Source: Nocardia exalbida NBRC 100660
Lineage (GTDB): Bacteria > Actinomycetota > Actinomycetes > Mycobacteriales > Mycobacteriaceae
NCBI RefSeq assembly: GCF_000308575.1
Contig: NZ_BAFZ01000001.1
Location: 62,001 to 126,000, forward strand
Direction of reading: 5' to 3'
DNA: 64,000 nt
Under the pieces are notes generated by a model. It worked only from the letters and a program-made list of their open reading frames with translations, searched no databases and was not told where the DNA came from. Position 1 is the first letter of the stretch. Every line of letters begins with the position of its first letter. Positions 1 to 10,025 of this stretch are shown here, piece by piece. The position numbers were made by a program, and so were the translations under genes.

Positions 1-772
1 ATACCAATGGCGCGAGGTCCGCCAACGGATCGCCGTGCACGAACGCGACGTGTTCGCGATCCAGTCCGTCGGTGAAGCCGATCGCACGGAACTCCCCCAT
101 CGGCAGCGGAATCCGGGCGACGCCGCGTCGGCGCACCCGGCACAGCTCGCGGCGGCGGTAGGCGACCAGGTCATCGATCGACACCACCGGCAACCCGTGT
201 TCGCGACCGAGGTCGAGCAGTTCGGTCCGCCCGGCCTGTTCGCCGTCGGCGCCGCAGACCTCGCACAGCACGCCCACGGGCGCCATTCCGGCCAGCTCGA
301 CCAAGTCGACCGCGGCCTCCGGGGATGCGGGCACCGACAGCACACCATCGGCGGCGCAGCCGAGCGGGAAGACGTGCCCGGGCCGGGTGAACGTGCTCGG
401 CGTGCTCGCCGGGTCGGCGAGCGCGCGAATCGTGTGTGCGCGGTGGGAGGCACGGACGCCGCCCGCCTCGGTTCCGGCCAGGCCCACCGACACCCGGAAC
501 AGCTCGCGGCCGGGCCCGGTGGAGGTCGGATCGGCCGGTGGTATCCCGAGCGCGTCCAGCGCCGCCGAGCGCATCGATACGTGGATGAGCCCGCATCCGA
601 TGACGGTCATGGCCTTGGCCGCTTCGGCTGTCATGCGTTGCGCCGCCATCACCAGGTCGCCCCGGCACCCACCGTCCGCCTCGCCGAGGACGAGGATCAT
701 CCGCCCGTCCCGGAGGGCGGCCGTCGCCTCGGCCACCCTGGTCCGGGCCGCCTGCCGGGGCGAGGTCGTCAT
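1..772 (-). CDS. RibBA-like protein (DHBP synthase / start of GTP cyclohydrolase II), partial
   Basis: Partial: the 3' end lies beyond position 1; 257 residues are visible. It aligns over its whole length with 3,4-dihydroxy-2-butanone-4-phosphate synthase: TRPGHVFPLG (residues 129-138), VDLVELAGMAPVGVLCEV (155-172) and a SIDDLVAYRRR block (198-208). From about residue 219 a GTP cyclohydrolase II domain begins (PMGEFRAIGF). The acidic metal/substrate loop, normally DDEDRENEGD, reads GEADGGCRGD (30-39), so the catalytic Arg and Glu are gone, and the GISAADRA block is also altered. The family makes riboflavin precursors; here synthase activity is doubtful. The ATG overlaps the upstream FMN reductase stop (ATGA), so the two are translationally coupled. 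A divergent RibA (ribA1, Rv1940) beside a flavin reductase and a luciferase-like monooxygenase is recalled from the mycobacterial mel2 locus. Confidence 0.8.
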   Translation of the reverse strand, partial: MTTSPRQAARTRVAEATAALRDGRMILVLGEADGGCRGDLVMAAQRMTAEAAKAMTVIGCGLIHVSMRSAALDALGIPPADPTSTGPGRELFRVSVGLAGTEAGGVRASHRAHTIRALADPASTPSTFTRPGHVFPLGCAADGVLSVPASPEAAVDLVELAGMAPVGVLCEVCGADGEQAGRTELLDLGREHGLPVVSIDDLVAYRRRELCRVRRRGVARIPLPMGEFRAIGFTDGLDREHVAFVHGDPLADLAPLV

Positions 773-1383
773 GCGCGGGCCCCGCCCGCCGGGGCGAAGG
801 TCAGCACCTGCGTGGCGAGCAGCTCGAGCTGAGCGCTGACCGTCTCGTCGGTCAGCCTGCCCTCGGCATCCCAGATCGGTTCCGCGGAATTGATCGCGAC
901 GCCGAGCGGAGTCGGCCACGCGCGCAACGCGTGACCGATCACCCGCAACTGTCCGAGCGTTCCCACGGCGGCCTGCCAGCCGTAGGCGCAGGTGATGCAG
1001 CCCCACGGTTTGTTGTCCAGGTACACCGTCGCGTCCCCGCGCAGATCCTCGATGTAGTCGAGGGCGTTCTTCACCAGGCCGGAGACGCCGCCGTGGTAGC
1101 CGGGCGAGCCGATCACCACCGCGTCCGCGCCGCGCAGCGCCTCCACCAGTGCGGTCGCCCGCTCGGTGCGGACCGGGTCGTGCGGGTTGTACATCGGCAG
1201 GTTGATCTCCTCGCCGCAGAACAGCGCGGTGCGCCCGCCGTGGCGTTCCACGGCCGCCAGGCAGTGCCGCAGCGCTTGCTCCGTCGACGAACCCGCCCGC
1301 AGCGTGCCGCCGATGCCGACGACGAACGGGCGCCCGTCACCGGCCACCTCGGGAGCGGTCGCACTTCTCGCGCCTGCGGTCAT
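769..1383 (-). CDS. NADPH-dependent FMN reductase (flavodoxin-like fold)
   Basis: A 204-residue flavodoxin-fold reductase of the SsuE/MsuE type. It shows the FMN phosphate loop GGTLRAGSSTEQ near residue 25 and the GSPGYHGGVSGLVKNALD segment near residue 93, both diagnostic of NAD(P)H-dependent FMN reductases. It probably supplies reduced FMN to the luciferase-like monooxygenase three genes upstream in the same operon. Its stop overlaps the start of the RibBA-like gene by four bases. It lies 30 bp downstream of the cyclase-family gene. The cellular location is cytoplasmic. Confidence 0.88.
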   Translation of the reverse strand: MTAGARSATAPEVAGDGRPFVVGIGGTLRAGSSTEQALRHCLAAVERHGGRTALFCGEEINLPMYNPHDPVRTERATALVEALRGADAVVIGSPGYHGGVSGLVKNALDYIEDLRGDATVYLDNKPWGCITCAYGWQAAVGTLGQLRVIGHALRAWPTPLGVAINSAEPIWDAEGRLTDETVSAQLELLATQVLTFAPAGGARA

Positions 1384-1413
1384 GACCGATACCTCGTGCT
1401 TTCCTCTGGATCC

Positions 1414-2403
1414 CTACTTGATGGCGATCGGATTGATGGGGGATCCGACGGCGCCGATCACGCGCAACGGCGGTGCGATGAGCTGGAATTCGTAGACGCC
1501 GTCCGCGGCGCAGTCGGCCGCGAGCGCGGTGAGATCCCAGTACTCGCCGAGCATCAGTCCGATGTCCCGCAGGCAGAGCATGTGCAGCGGCAGGAAGGTG
1601 CCGTCCACTCCGGACACCGGGTCCTCGACCATGAGGTTGTCCGCGGCCACGGCCGCGATCTCCCGTTCGTGCAGCCAGGTTGCGCACCGCCAGTCCAGGC
1701 CCGAGTACGGTTCCGTGCCGTCGCCCGCCTCGAGGAAGCGAGCCCACCAGCCGGTGCGGATCAGCACGATGTCGCCGCGTCCGACTTCGACGCCCTGCGC
1801 CTCGACGACCTCGTCCAGCTCGTCGGGGGTGATCGGGTCGCCCCCCGCGAGGAAGGTGTCGGCGCCGCGGTGGCGGACCAGATCCAGCAGCACGCCGCGG
1901 GTCGTGATGCCCTTGCCGTCGACTTTGTCGATCCCGCAGTGGTACGCGCCCAGACTGGTGACCGAGCTCGCCGGGAAACCGTTGTACAGGTGGTCGTCGT
2001 AGTAGACGTGCGAGAGCGCATCCCACTGCGTCGCCGCCTGTAGCGGCATGATGATCAGATCGTCGTTGAAGCGGAACGGGTTGTCCTCGAAGAAGCCGCT
2101 GAGTTCGCGTCCGACACTGTTGCGCAACCACTTCGGGCCGTACTCGGTCAGGGTTCGCGCGTCGCCGCCGTCCACCGTCATCACGTGCACGGGGTTGTGC
2201 CGGAACTTGAACGCGCCCTGCGGTCCGGACGAGCCGAAGTCGACGCCGAGCGGGAACACCCGTCCGTGCCGTACCAGGCGCGCCGCCTGGGTGACCTTGT
2301 CCGGGGTGATGAAATTGAGCGTGCCGAGTTCGTCGGCGGCGCCCCATCGGCCCCAATTGCGCACACCGTCGGCGACACGCCGGAATTCCGTCAGATCGGC
2401 CAC
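1414..2403 (-). CDS. cyclase family protein (kynurenine formamidase-like metal hydrolase)
   Basis: A 329-residue member of the putative cyclase family (PF04199), which includes kynurenine formamidase and related metal-dependent amide or lactone hydrolases. The metal-site region appears as ATQWDALSHVYYDDHLYNG, the variant common in actinobacterial members in place of HxGTHxD. The W-G-xxDExGTLN opening (NWGRWGAADELGTLNFI) is typical. I chose the GTG at 2403 because GGAGAAG lies just upstream; the open frame continues about 39 codons further 5' without coding character. In this operon it could open a lactone or cyclic intermediate, but the substrate is not readable from sequence. Confidence 0.85.
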   Translation of the reverse strand: MADLTEFRRVADGVRNWGRWGAADELGTLNFITPDKVTQAARLVRHGRVFPLGVDFGSSGPQGAFKFRHNPVHVMTVDGGDARTLTEYGPKWLRNSVGRELSGFFEDNPFRFNDDLIIMPLQAATQWDALSHVYYDDHLYNGFPASSVTSLGAYHCGIDKVDGKGITTRGVLLDLVRHRGADTFLAGGDPITPDELDEVVEAQGVEVGRGDIVLIRTGWWARFLEAGDGTEPYSGLDWRCATWLHEREIAAVAADNLMVEDPVSGVDGTFLPLHMLCLRDIGLMLGEYWDLTALAADCAADGVYEFQLIAPPLRVIGAVGSPINPIAIK

Positions 2404-2443
2404 GCTGCTTCTCCTTTCACGCTGAGTGCCGGCGTTCCGGCGG

Positions 2444-3265
2444 TCATGAGCCCGCGTCCACACCGGCGATCCGGGCGCCCACGTTCCCGCCGTCGACCCA
2501 GAGCACCTGGCCGGTGACATAACTCGCCGCCCGGCTGTTGAGGAACAGCAAGGCGGCCGCTTGTTCGGCCGGTTCGCAGACCCGGCCCAGCGGCTTGGGA
2601 ATGGTGTCGAGATACTCCTGGCCGTAGGCCGAGCGCAGTTGCTCCAGGATGGGCGTCTCCGTCACTCCCGGCCCCGTGCAATTGATCCGGATGCCGCGCG
2701 CCCCCAGGGCGACGGCGTTACGCATCGTGTAGTAGATGATCGCCTCCTTCGACAACCGGTAACCGCCGTCGGCCACGGCGTCGGGATGGGCTTCGCACCA
2801 GGCGATTCCGGCGTGCATGTCCGCGGTGTCCAGCAATCCGCCGACCTGTTCGCGGTGCTCGAGATAGCCGGCCGCCGCGAGCGAGGACACGCTCGCGATC
2901 GTGGCTCCCGGCGCCATCGACCGCGCCAGCGCATCGGTGAACTGCCGCAGGCCGAGGAAATTGATCGTGACCACGCGGATGGGGTCGCCGATGCCAGAGG
3001 AGACGCCCGCGACGTTGAACAGGGAGTCGACGCGGCCGCCGAGCGCGGCGACGGCGCGCTCGATCGACGCGGCGTCGGCCATGTCCACTCGATGGAATTC
3101 GTCGAGGTCACCGGCCGGCTCCGCCACGTCCAGACCGGTCACGCGGCCGCCGAGTGCCCTGACCTGACGGGCCACGCAGGCGCCGATCCCGGACGAGCAT
3201 CCGGTCACGACGACCCGCTTGCCGTCGTAGCGCCACAGCTCATCGGCTCGTTCGACCTCGGGCAT
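2444..3265 (-). CDS. short-chain dehydrogenase/reductase, 3-alpha-hydroxysteroid dehydrogenase (HsdA)-like
   Basis: A 273-residue classical SDR. The cofactor loop TGCSSGIG lies near residue 19, followed by an NVAG motif, a catalytic Ser (SVSSLAA) and the YRLSK Tyr/Lys pair. The C-terminal half, with RINCTGPGVTETPIL and an AASYVTGQVLWVDGG tail, resembles Comamonas 3-alpha-hydroxysteroid dehydrogenase as I recall it, including the long insert before the catalytic Tyr. It presumably oxidises or reduces a ring alcohol/ketone with NAD(H). The ATG at 3265 has GGGAG nine bases upstream. It sits between the luciferase-like monooxygenase and the cyclase-family gene. Exact substrate unknown. Confidence 0.85.
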   Translation of the reverse strand: MPEVERADELWRYDGKRVVVTGCSSGIGACVARQVRALGGRVTGLDVAEPAGDLDEFHRVDMADAASIERAVAALGGRVDSLFNVAGVSSGIGDPIRVVTINFLGLRQFTDALARSMAPGATIASVSSLAAAGYLEHREQVGGLLDTADMHAGIAWCEAHPDAVADGGYRLSKEAIIYYTMRNAVALGARGIRINCTGPGVTETPILEQLRSAYGQEYLDTIPKPLGRVCEPAEQAAALLFLNSRAASYVTGQVLWVDGGNVGARIAGVDAGS

Positions 3266-3360
3266 CTGCTCTGTCTCCCTCTCGTCCGGCTCGGCCGGGT
3301 GCGGCGACACCGCCCGTGCGGTCGCGGCGCGGAACGCGGCACGACCGCACGGGCCGGGGG

Positions 3361-4662
3361 TCACTGCGCTTCTTCCTTGGCGCGTTGCGCGGCTTGCACC
3401 CGGCCCTCGTTGATCTCGGCCATGGCTTCGGGGATCTCGCTGGCGGTGAAGGAGCCGCCTCGGCCGGTGGGCAGGCCGCCGAACGCGTAGTTCTCGTCGA
3501 ATGCCGGGGAGATCAACGGCTTACGCCGCGCCTCGACCTTCTCGATGACCGGCTCGAGGCGCTTGGCCTTCGCGGCGACGGCCTTCTCGTCGCGCTCGAT
3601 GAACTCCGGCAGCACGTGCTTGCCCATGAGTTCGATGGACTCCATGGTGGCCTCGTGGCTGCGCGGGTTCAGCAGCAGGATGATCTCGTCGACGCCGCTC
3701 TCCTCGTAACCGCGCAGGAATTCGCGTACGGTGTCCGGCGATCCGATGGCGCCCCGGCCCGGCCCGTAGGCCAGCGTCTCGTCCTCCTCGACGGCGTCGA
3801 GGTAGCGGTCCCACACACCCGTGCGACCGGGGGTGTGCTGGCCGGTCATGTAGTAGTGCATGATCCCGAAGGAGAAGAACCCGCCGCCGAGTCCCAGCCG
3901 CTGGAGAGCCTGCTCGTCGGTGGGCGCGACCATCATCGACAGATCCCCGCCGATGGCCAGGATGTTCGGGTTGAGCACCGGCAGCCACGGCTCGGCCTTG
4001 TCCTCGAACTCCTGGTAGTACCCGCGGACCCGATCCGCCAGCGGCCCTGGTCCGGTGTAGGCGAAGCTCAGCGCACCCGCGCCCAACCGCGCCGCCATCT
4101 GCACCGAGGAAGGCCGGGTACAGGCCACCCACACCGGGGGATGCGCGCGCTGGTGCGGCTTGGGAATCACATTGCGCGCGGGCATCTGGATGTGTTCGCC
4201 CTTGAAACCGGTGAACGGCTCCTCGATCATGCAGCGGATGGCGACCTCCAGGGCCTCCTCCCACTGCCCGCGCTTGTCGGCGGGATCGATGTTGAATCCG
4301 CCGAGTTCGCCCACCGACGACGATTCGCCGGTGCCGAACTCCACCCGTCCATCGGAGATCAGGTCGAGTGTGGCGACCCGTTCGGCGACCCGGGCCGGAT
4401 GGTTGATCGCCGGAGGCAGGTGCATGACGCCGAAACCGAGCCGGATGTTCTCGGTCCGCTGGCTGGCGGCGGCCAGGAAGATCTCCGGCGCGGTGGAATG
4501 GCAGTACTCCTCGAGGAAGTGGTGCTCGGTCAGCCAGACGGTGGAGAACCCCGCCTTGTCGGCGGCCTCCACCTCCGCGAGACCTTCCTTGAAGAGCAGT
4601 CGCTCGTCGTCCGGCACCCACGGCCGCGGCAGCGCGAATTCGTAGAACAGGGAAATCTTCAT
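3361..4662 (-). CDS. LLM-class flavin-dependent monooxygenase
   Basis: A 433-residue bacterial-luciferase-like protein, longer than the usual 330-380. The TIM-barrel features are clear: GFSTVWLTEHHF near residue 39, LGFGVMHLPPAINHPARVAE near 75, and SDGRVEFGTGESS near 103. Such enzymes use FMNH2 from a partner reductase plus O2 to hydroxylate, epoxidise or perform Baeyer-Villiger reactions. The FMN reductase at 769-1383 in the same operon is the natural partner. The start directly abuts the stop of the upstream KstD-like gene (TAA then ATG). About 60 C-terminal residues after the barrel are rich in Glu and Lys and match nothing I recognise. Confidence 0.88.
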   Translation of the reverse strand: MKISLFYEFALPRPWVPDDERLLFKEGLAEVEAADKAGFSTVWLTEHHFLEEYCHSTAPEIFLAAASQRTENIRLGFGVMHLPPAINHPARVAERVATLDLISDGRVEFGTGESSSVGELGGFNIDPADKRGQWEEALEVAIRCMIEEPFTGFKGEHIQMPARNVIPKPHQRAHPPVWVACTRPSSVQMAARLGAGALSFAYTGPGPLADRVRGYYQEFEDKAEPWLPVLNPNILAIGGDLSMMVAPTDEQALQRLGLGGGFFSFGIMHYYMTGQHTPGRTGVWDRYLDAVEEDETLAYGPGRGAIGSPDTVREFLRGYEESGVDEIILLLNPRSHEATMESIELMGKHVLPEFIERDEKAVAAKAKRLEPVIEKVEARRKPLISPAFDENYAFGGLPTGRGGSFTASEIPEAMAEINEGRVQAAQRAKEEAQ

Positions 4663-6486
4663 TTACTTACTTCCTCCGATGGAATCGAACGTCGAGTTGT
4701 CGCGGGCGGATTCGGTGTGGTCGGCCGTCGCGCTACCCGCCAGGTGCTCGACCGCGACATAGCCGAACGTCATCGCGGGCCCGATCGTGGCGCCCGCGCC
4801 CGCGTAACTGCGGCCCATGACCGCCGCGGAGGTGTTGCCCACGGCGTAGAGACCCGGGATGACGGTGCCGTCGGACCGCAGCACCCGGGCGTGCTCGTCG
4901 GTGCGCAGGCCGCCCGAGGTGCCGAGATCGCCGAGGATGATCCGGAACGCGTAGTACGGGGGCTTGCCCAGCGGATACAGGTTGGGGTTGGGCAGGGTGG
5001 GGTCGCCGTAGTAGTTGTCGTAGACGCTGTCGCCGCGCTGGAAGTCGTCGTCGTGGCCGTTGCGGGCGAGTTCGTCGAATCGCTTCGCGGTGGCGCGCAG
5101 GCGATCCTCGGGCACGCCGATCTTCGCCGCGAGTTCCGTCCAGGAGTTCGCCGCCACGACGACACCCGAGTCCAGCCAGGCCTGCGGGATCTTTCGGCCG
5201 GTCGGCACCGGTGCGAACGGGATCTTCGGCAACGGCAGGTGCCCGGCGACGACGTAGCGGCGCCAGGAGCGCACGTCGGTGATCAGCCAGCTCGGGATGT
5301 GCGTGGTCCCCGACCGCTGGCCCTCGATCATCGCGTGGCCGAAATCCATATACGGCGCGGCCTCGTTGATGTACCGCTCGCCCGCGCCGTTGACGATGAA
5401 CTGGGCAGGCATCATGCGCTCGTTGAGCATGAATTGCAGCCGGCCGTCCGGCCATTGGATGGCCGGGAACCACCACGCCTCGTCCATCAGGTCGGTGGCC
5501 GCGCCGACTTGCTGCCCGGCGCGGATGCCGTCGCCCATGGACTGCGGATTGCCGAAGCTCCAGTCCTGGTCCACGACCGGCTGGTGCTCCTTGCGCCAGG
5601 CCATGTCGTGATCGAAGCCGCCGGTGGCCAGGATCACGCCGCGTTCGGCCCGGATCCGCGACGGCTGCCCGTCGCGCTCGACCACCGCGCCGGCCACGCC
5701 GCCGTCGGCTCCGGTGATCAGGGAGGTCATCGGCGCGTTCAGCCAGAGCGGGATGTCGCGCTCCCGCAGTGCGAGCCGCAGCCGGGCCACCAGGGATTGG
5801 CCGATGGCGGCGATCCGGTCACCGAACACCCTGGCGCGGAACATCCGCCAGACCAGTTTCACCAGCACGGCTTTGCCGCGCCAGGACTGGCGCACCTGGT
5901 AGAACAGCCGCAAATCCTTGGGCCCCAGCCAGATTCCCTTCGGAGCCAGGGCCAGCGGACGCAGCAGGTTCTGCTCTTCGTCGCCGAGCATGCGCAGATC
6001 GATCGGCGGCACGTTGATGGTGCTGCCCTGCGTGGAGCCGCCGGGCAGTTCCGGGTAGTAGTCGGCGTAGCCGGGTTTCCACACGAACCGCAGCCACGGA
6101 CTGCGCTGTTCGAGGAATTCCATCATCCGCGGCGCCTTCGCGACATAGGCCCGCAGGCGCGCGTCGCCGACCAGGCCTTCGGTGATCGCGCGCAGGTACT
6201 CCACCACCCCGTCGGGATCGGGTGCGTAGCCGTCGCGCTTCTGCGCCGGGGCGCCGGGCACCCAGATGCCGCCGCCCGACAGCGCGGTCGATCCGCCGTA
6301 GTAGGCCGCCTTCTCGACCACCAGGACGGACAGTCCGGCCGCCTCGGCGGCGAGCGCGGCGGTCAGCCCGCCGCCACCGGAGCCGACGATCAGGACATCG
6401 ACGGAATGGTCGAACTCCGTTGACTGTCCGGGATTTCCGGACTTCGCGGTGCCGGACGCGGGTGCGTCGATCGGTTCGGATGTCAC
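4663..6486 (-). CDS. FAD-dependent 3-ketosteroid delta1-dehydrogenase-like flavoprotein (KstD-like 1)
   Basis: A 607-residue flavoprotein of the KstD / fumarate reductase family. The dinucleotide fold is [19 protein letters not shown] near residue 25 with [14 protein letters not shown] after it. Near residue 510-530 the segment [17 protein letters not shown] keeps the Tyr and Gly of the KstD oxyanion site, and the [14 protein letters not shown] tail binds FAD. KstD enzymes introduce a 1,2-double bond next to a ring ketone; repeated desaturation of a cyclohexenone gives a phenol, which fits the hydroxylase and extradiol dioxygenase genes beside it. The GTG start is preceded by AGGAGG and overlaps the mhpB-like stop (GTGA). 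The longer open frame upstream is rejected. Confidence 0.88.
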   Translation of the reverse strand: MTSEPIDAPASGTAKSGNPGQSTEFDHSVDVLIVGSGGGGLTAALAAEAAGLSVLVVEKAAYYGGSTALSGGGIWVPGAPAQKRDGYAPDPDGVVEYLRAITEGLVGDARLRAYVAKAPRMMEFLEQRSPWLRFVWKPGYADYYPELPGGSTQGSTINVPPIDLRMLGDEEQNLLRPLALAPKGIWLGPKDLRLFYQVRQSWRGKAVLVKLVWRMFRARVFGDRIAAIGQSLVARLRLALRERDIPLWLNAPMTSLITGADGGVAGAVVERDGQPSRIRAERGVILATGGFDHDMAWRKEHQPVVDQDWSFGNPQSMGDGIRAGQQVGAATDLMDEAWWFPAIQWPDGRLQFMLNERMMPAQFIVNGAGERYINEAAPYMDFGHAMIEGQRSGTTHIPSWLITDVRSWRRYVVAGHLPLPKIPFAPVPTGRKIPQAWLDSGVVVAANSWTELAAKIGVPEDRLRATAKRFDELARNGHDDDFQRGDSVYDNYYGDPTLPNPNLYPLGKPPYYAFRIILGDLGTSGGLRTDEHARVLRSDGTVIPGLYAVGNTSAAVMGRSYAGAGATIGPAMTFGYVAVEHLAGSATADHTESARDNSTFDSIGGSK

Positions 6487-7460
6487 GCTCGCCTCCTGGC
6501 GGTCGAATCGTTGTCCCGGCCCACGTCCGCGAGGGCGGTTCGCACGGCGAATCCGGCGATCAGCGCGGGAGCGGATCGGTAGTAGCGCACCGTCGTCCGG
6601 TACGGCCCCTGGCTTGCCAGCGCGGCGAAGGCGGCGACCCAGGTGCGCACCTCGTGCGCGGAGTTGCCCGCCGCCTCGGTGATCGCCGCGTTGGCCCAGT
6701 CGTCGAACTCGCCGAGCCGCCCGTGGTCGAGGATCTCGAGGAAGCGCCCGTCCCACTCGGGGTTGAGCGGCCGGAGCCCGCCGCGCCCGGCGGCGAATTC
6801 GCGGGCGGCTTCGATCACCTTCTCCTGCCGGGCATTTCGCTGTTGCGAGGTCATGTTCCCGCCGTGCACGATCCGTTCCAGCACGGGTCCGGTGGCCGTG
6901 GCCAGCGCGGGCACCGGTGGGTCGTGGGACAGGCCGCCCGAACCCAGCACCAGCACCCGCTTGCCGAGTGTCGCCAGATACGCGCCGGCGGCCGCGCCCA
7001 GCGCTCTGGCGCGATGCAGCGGACCGAGCGGCACGGCCACCGAGTTGACGAAGATCGGGACGACCGGTCGCGCGGTCGCGGCGCCCAGCAGCCGCTGCAA
7101 CGGCTGGACCGTCCCGTGATCGACGTCCATCGTCATCGAGACGGCGACGTCGACACCGGCCGCGAGCACCGCCTCGGCCAGCTCGGCCGCCAGGTCGGCG
7201 GGGACGTCCAGCGGCCCGGCGTGCGTGCCGTAGTCGCCGACTCCGGTGGCCGCCGTGCCGATGCAGAACGGCGGCATGAGCTTGTAGAAGAACCCGTTGT
7301 AGTGGTCGGGCGCGAACACCACGACCAGTTCGGGGTCGAAGTCGCGCACGAACCGCGACGCCTCGTCGAGGGCCGACTCGATGTCCTCGAGCAGCTCCCG
7401 TTCCGGCCCGGGCAGGTCAAGAAGAGGGCTGTGCGAGACGCAGCACACGGCCAGCGGCAT
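6483..7460 (-). CDS. mhpB: MhpB-like class III extradiol ring-cleavage dioxygenase (2,3-dihydroxyphenylpropionate 1,2-dioxygenase family)
   Basis: 325 residues, near-collinear with E. coli MhpB as recalled. Motifs include VSHSPLLDL at the N-terminus, [11 protein letters not shown] near residue 49, VDHG with His115, LGSGGLSH with His179, and [14 protein letters not shown]-like text near residue 265. His115 and His179 fall at the same numbers as the catalytic histidines of MhpB. It should cleave a 3-substituted catechol meta to the hydroxyls, using Fe(II) and O2. It overlaps the hydroxylase upstream by 44 bases and the KstD-like gene downstream by four, so it is tightly coupled to both. The in vivo catechol need not be dihydroxyphenylpropionate. 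Confidence 0.93.
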   Translation of the reverse strand: MPLAVCCVSHSPLLDLPGPERELLEDIESALDEASRFVRDFDPELVVVFAPDHYNGFFYKLMPPFCIGTAATGVGDYGTHAGPLDVPADLAAELAEAVLAAGVDVAVSMTMDVDHGTVQPLQRLLGAATARPVVPIFVNSVAVPLGPLHRARALGAAAGAYLATLGKRVLVLGSGGLSHDPPVPALATATGPVLERIVHGGNMTSQQRNARQEKVIEAAREFAAGRGGLRPLNPEWDGRFLEILDHGRLGEFDDWANAAITEAAGNSAHEVRTWVAAFAALASQGPYRTTVRYYRSAPALIAGFAVRTALADVGRDNDSTARRRA

Positions 7461-9087
7461 CGTTTCCTCCTCGGAGCAGGTCGAGCGTGTCGAGCACGGC
7501 CGCGCTCAGTTCCGGCGCCTGTTGCGCGATGGACGCCCCCGCCACGCAGCGGTCCGGCCGCAGGAACAGCACCGAGTCGAGCTGGCCGTCGAACCAGCGT
7601 TTCAGCGCGCCGGTGCGGTCGCCCACGACGACGACGTCGGGGTCGTCGTGACCGGTCCAGCGCAATTGGGCGGACGGGCGGACCTCGAAGAACCGCGCTC
7701 CCAGGGCTTTCCATCGTTCGAACGCCGTCGCTCCGAGCACATCGCGGGGCCGGTTGTTCCAGCACAGCACGGCGAACCACGGTCCGAGCACCTCGTCGAG
7801 CAGGACGTCGGCACGGTCTCTGGTGTCCACCCGGGGCTGCACGAACAGGGTGCCGACCGAGGACTTCGGCGAACGGGACCAGTCGTGCACCACCGCCCCG
7901 TGCTCGTAGCGCGGCATCGGCTTGAACCGCATGCCCAGCACATAGCGTTTCACCGGGGGAATCGCGGCCGCGGCGCGAACCAGCGCGTCGCGGACCGCCG
8001 CCACCTTGCGATCGGTCGGCGAGATCACCCGGCCGACCATCGTCGAGAGATCGATCATCGCCCTGGCGTGCTTGCGGCGCTCCAGGTCGTAGCTGTCGAG
8101 CAGGGCGTCGCCCGCCTGCCCCCGGACGACGGCGGCGAGTTTCCACCCGAGGTTGGCCGCGTCCCTGATGCCGCTGTTGTAGCCCTGCCCCTGCCACACC
8201 GGCATCAGGTGCGCGGCGTCGCCTGCCAGCAGCAGGCGACCGCGCCGGAAGGCGCCCGCGATCCGGGAATGGTGCGTGTAGACCCGGCGCCGGATGACCT
8301 CGAGCCGCTCGGGATGCGGGACGAACGGCGCGACCAGCCGCGCCACGAACGCCGGATCCTCGGCCAGTTCGTCGGGTTCGTCGTCGTGGATCATGAACTC
8401 GAAGCGCCGGATGCCGTGCGCGATCGACACCGACACGTTCGGCCGCGCCGGATCGGCGGCGACCTCGATGTTGGGATGCCCCAGCGGATCCGAGGCGAGA
8501 TCGACCACCAGCCAGCGCGTCGGCGAGGTGGTGCCTTCGAAGGAGACCCCCATTTGCCGCCGGGTGGCGCTGCGCCCGCCGTCGCAGCCCACCACGTATC
8601 GCGCGGTCACGGTGGACGGCCCGCTGTCGGTGGCGAGTTCGACCGTCACCCGTCCGCCTGTCTCCGCGCACGAGGTCATGGCCGTCCCCCAGGCCACCTC
8701 GACGTGCGGGTAACGGGCCAGCCCGGCGAGCAGCTCGGCGTCGACCAGCGGCTGGACGAATCCGTTGCGTTTCGGCCAGCCGAACTGCTCGTCGGTGGGG
8801 GCGATCTCGGCGAGCAGCCTGCGCCGGGCGTCGACGAACCGCATGATCTGGTTGGGGGTGGTGTGCGGCAGAACGCGGTCGGCCAACCCGATCGCCTGGA
8901 ACGTCCGCAGCGATTCGTCGTCCAGGCCGACCCCGCGCGGGTAGTCGATGAGGCTCGGGCGTTCCTCGACCACCCGGGCGCGCACACCGTACATCCCGAG
9001 CATGTTGGCCAGCGTCAAGCCGACCGGGCCCGCGCCGACGACGAGCACGTCGACGTCGGGCGCGGTGGAGATCCTCCGCTCGGCCAT
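7417..9087 (-). CDS. mhpA: MhpA-like FAD-dependent aromatic hydroxylase (3-(3-hydroxyphenyl)propionate hydroxylase family)
   Basis: A 556-residue class A flavoprotein monooxygenase, the length of E. coli MhpA (about 554). It has GxGxxG ([15 protein letters not shown], near residue 16), the DG motif [16 protein letters not shown] and the GD motif [22 protein letters not shown] near residue 286. The C-terminal thioredoxin-like domain ends with [11 protein letters not shown]. It ortho-hydroxylates a phenol to the catechol cleaved by the MhpB-like enzyme, using NAD(P)H. Its 3' end overlaps mhpB by 44 bases; its 5' end is two bases from the hydrolase stop. The substrate side chain is not predictable. 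Confidence 0.92.
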   Translation of the reverse strand: MAERRISTAPDVDVLVVGAGPVGLTLANMLGMYGVRARVVEERPSLIDYPRGVGLDDESLRTFQAIGLADRVLPHTTPNQIMRFVDARRRLLAEIAPTDEQFGWPKRNGFVQPLVDAELLAGLARYPHVEVAWGTAMTSCAETGGRVTVELATDSGPSTVTARYVVGCDGGRSATRRQMGVSFEGTTSPTRWLVVDLASDPLGHPNIEVAADPARPNVSVSIAHGIRRFEFMIHDDEPDELAEDPAFVARLVAPFVPHPERLEVIRRRVYTHHSRIAGAFRRGRLLLAGDAAHLMPVWQGQGYNSGIRDAANLGWKLAAVVRGQAGDALLDSYDLERRKHARAMIDLSTMVGRVISPTDRKVAAVRDALVRAAAAIPPVKRYVLGMRFKPMPRYEHGAVVHDWSRSPKSSVGTLFVQPRVDTRDRADVLLDEVLGPWFAVLCWNNRPRDVLGATAFERWKALGARFFEVRPSAQLRWTGHDDPDVVVVGDRTGALKRWFDGQLDSVLFLRPDRCVAGASIAQQAPELSAAVLDTLDLLRGGNDAAGRVLRLAQPSS

Positions 9088-9089
9088 GG

Positions 9090-9953
9090 TCAGCCGCCCA
9101 GCAGGAAGTCGAGGTGCAGGGCGTTGAAGGTCTCGGCGTCCTCGTACTGCGGCCAGTGCCCGCAGCCCGGCAGGACTTCGAAGCGCGCACCGGGGATCAT
9201 CGACGCGATCCGCTTGCCCTCACCGACGTCTGCGGTGGGGTCGTCACTGGTCCACAGCACGAGGGTCGGCGCGGTGATCCGGCCGTAGTCATCGGGCCCC
9301 AGCAGGTTTCGCCGCCGGATCTCCGGATCCTGCAAGGCCATGATGTCGCGCATGGCGGAGGCGAAGCCCGGTTGCCGGTAGATGCGCTGCCTGCTGGCGA
9401 CCACGTCGTCGTAGTCCTTCGACTTGTCGGCCATCAGCCACTTGATCCGGGCCTGCACCGTCTCCCAGGTGGGGTCGGTGGCCGCCGCCATCGACAGCGT
9501 CACGATGCGGCGCATGACCTCCGGGTCGGCCTGGGACCCGCCCGCGGTGTTGAGCACCAAGCGGTCGACGCGCTCGGGATGATCGATCGCCACGCGGGCG
9601 GCCACCCAGCCGCCCAGCGACTCGCCGCTGACGCGGGCGCGGCGCGCGCCCACCGCGTCGAGGAATCCGATGACGTGCTCGACGTAGTGCGAGATCTCCA
9701 GCGGATGCCCGGGTTTGCCGGTGTAGCCGTGCCCCAGCATGTCGATCGACCACGTCGAGAAGTGCGCGGAGTGGGACTCCAGATTGCGGACGTAGGCTTC
9801 GGCGTGCCCGCCGGACCCGTGCAGCAGGACGAGAGCCGGGTAGGTCGGATCGCCCGCGTGTAGGTAGCGGGTCCGGACGCCGCCGACGTCCAGGTATCCC
9901 TGGGTGAAGGGGACGCCTTGGAGATCGCTCCAGATGCTCTCGTATTCCGGCAA
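9090..9953 (-). CDS. mhpC: MhpC-like alpha/beta hydrolase (meta-cleavage product C-C hydrolase)
   Basis: An alpha/beta hydrolase of 287 residues from the TTG at 9953, matching the 288 of E. coli MhpC. It shows the oxyanion strand [14 protein letters not shown], the nucleophile elbow [11 protein letters not shown] with Ser about residue 112, and the catalytic His in [11 protein letters not shown] near the C-terminus. It should hydrolyse the 2-hydroxy-6-oxo-dienoate produced by ring cleavage. I prefer TTG 9953 because GGAGG lies eight bases upstream; an ATG at 9989 would give 299 residues but has no ribosome site. It lies two bases upstream of mhpA and about 70 bases downstream of the second KstD-like gene. 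Confidence 0.87.
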   Translation of the reverse strand: MPEYESIWSDLQGVPFTQGYLDVGGVRTRYLHAGDPTYPALVLLHGSGGHAEAYVRNLESHSAHFSTWSIDMLGHGYTGKPGHPLEISHYVEHVIGFLDAVGARRARVSGESLGGWVAARVAIDHPERVDRLVLNTAGGSQADPEVMRRIVTLSMAAATDPTWETVQARIKWLMADKSKDYDDVVASRQRIYRQPGFASAMRDIMALQDPEIRRRNLLGPDDYGRITAPTLVLWTSDDPTADVGEGKRIASMIPGARFEVLPGCGHWPQYEDAETFNALHLDFLLGG

Positions 9954-10025
9954 CTCGTTATCCTCCGTAGAACCCGGCCTGTTCGCCATCGCGGCGGGAC
10001 AGGCGCGATGCCTCTCGCTCCGTGC

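Noticed and set aside
3316-6423. A 1035-codon open frame on the plus strand.
   Set aside because: It lies antisense to the LLM and KstD-like genes, which have clear family motifs; long antisense frames are expected at this GC content.
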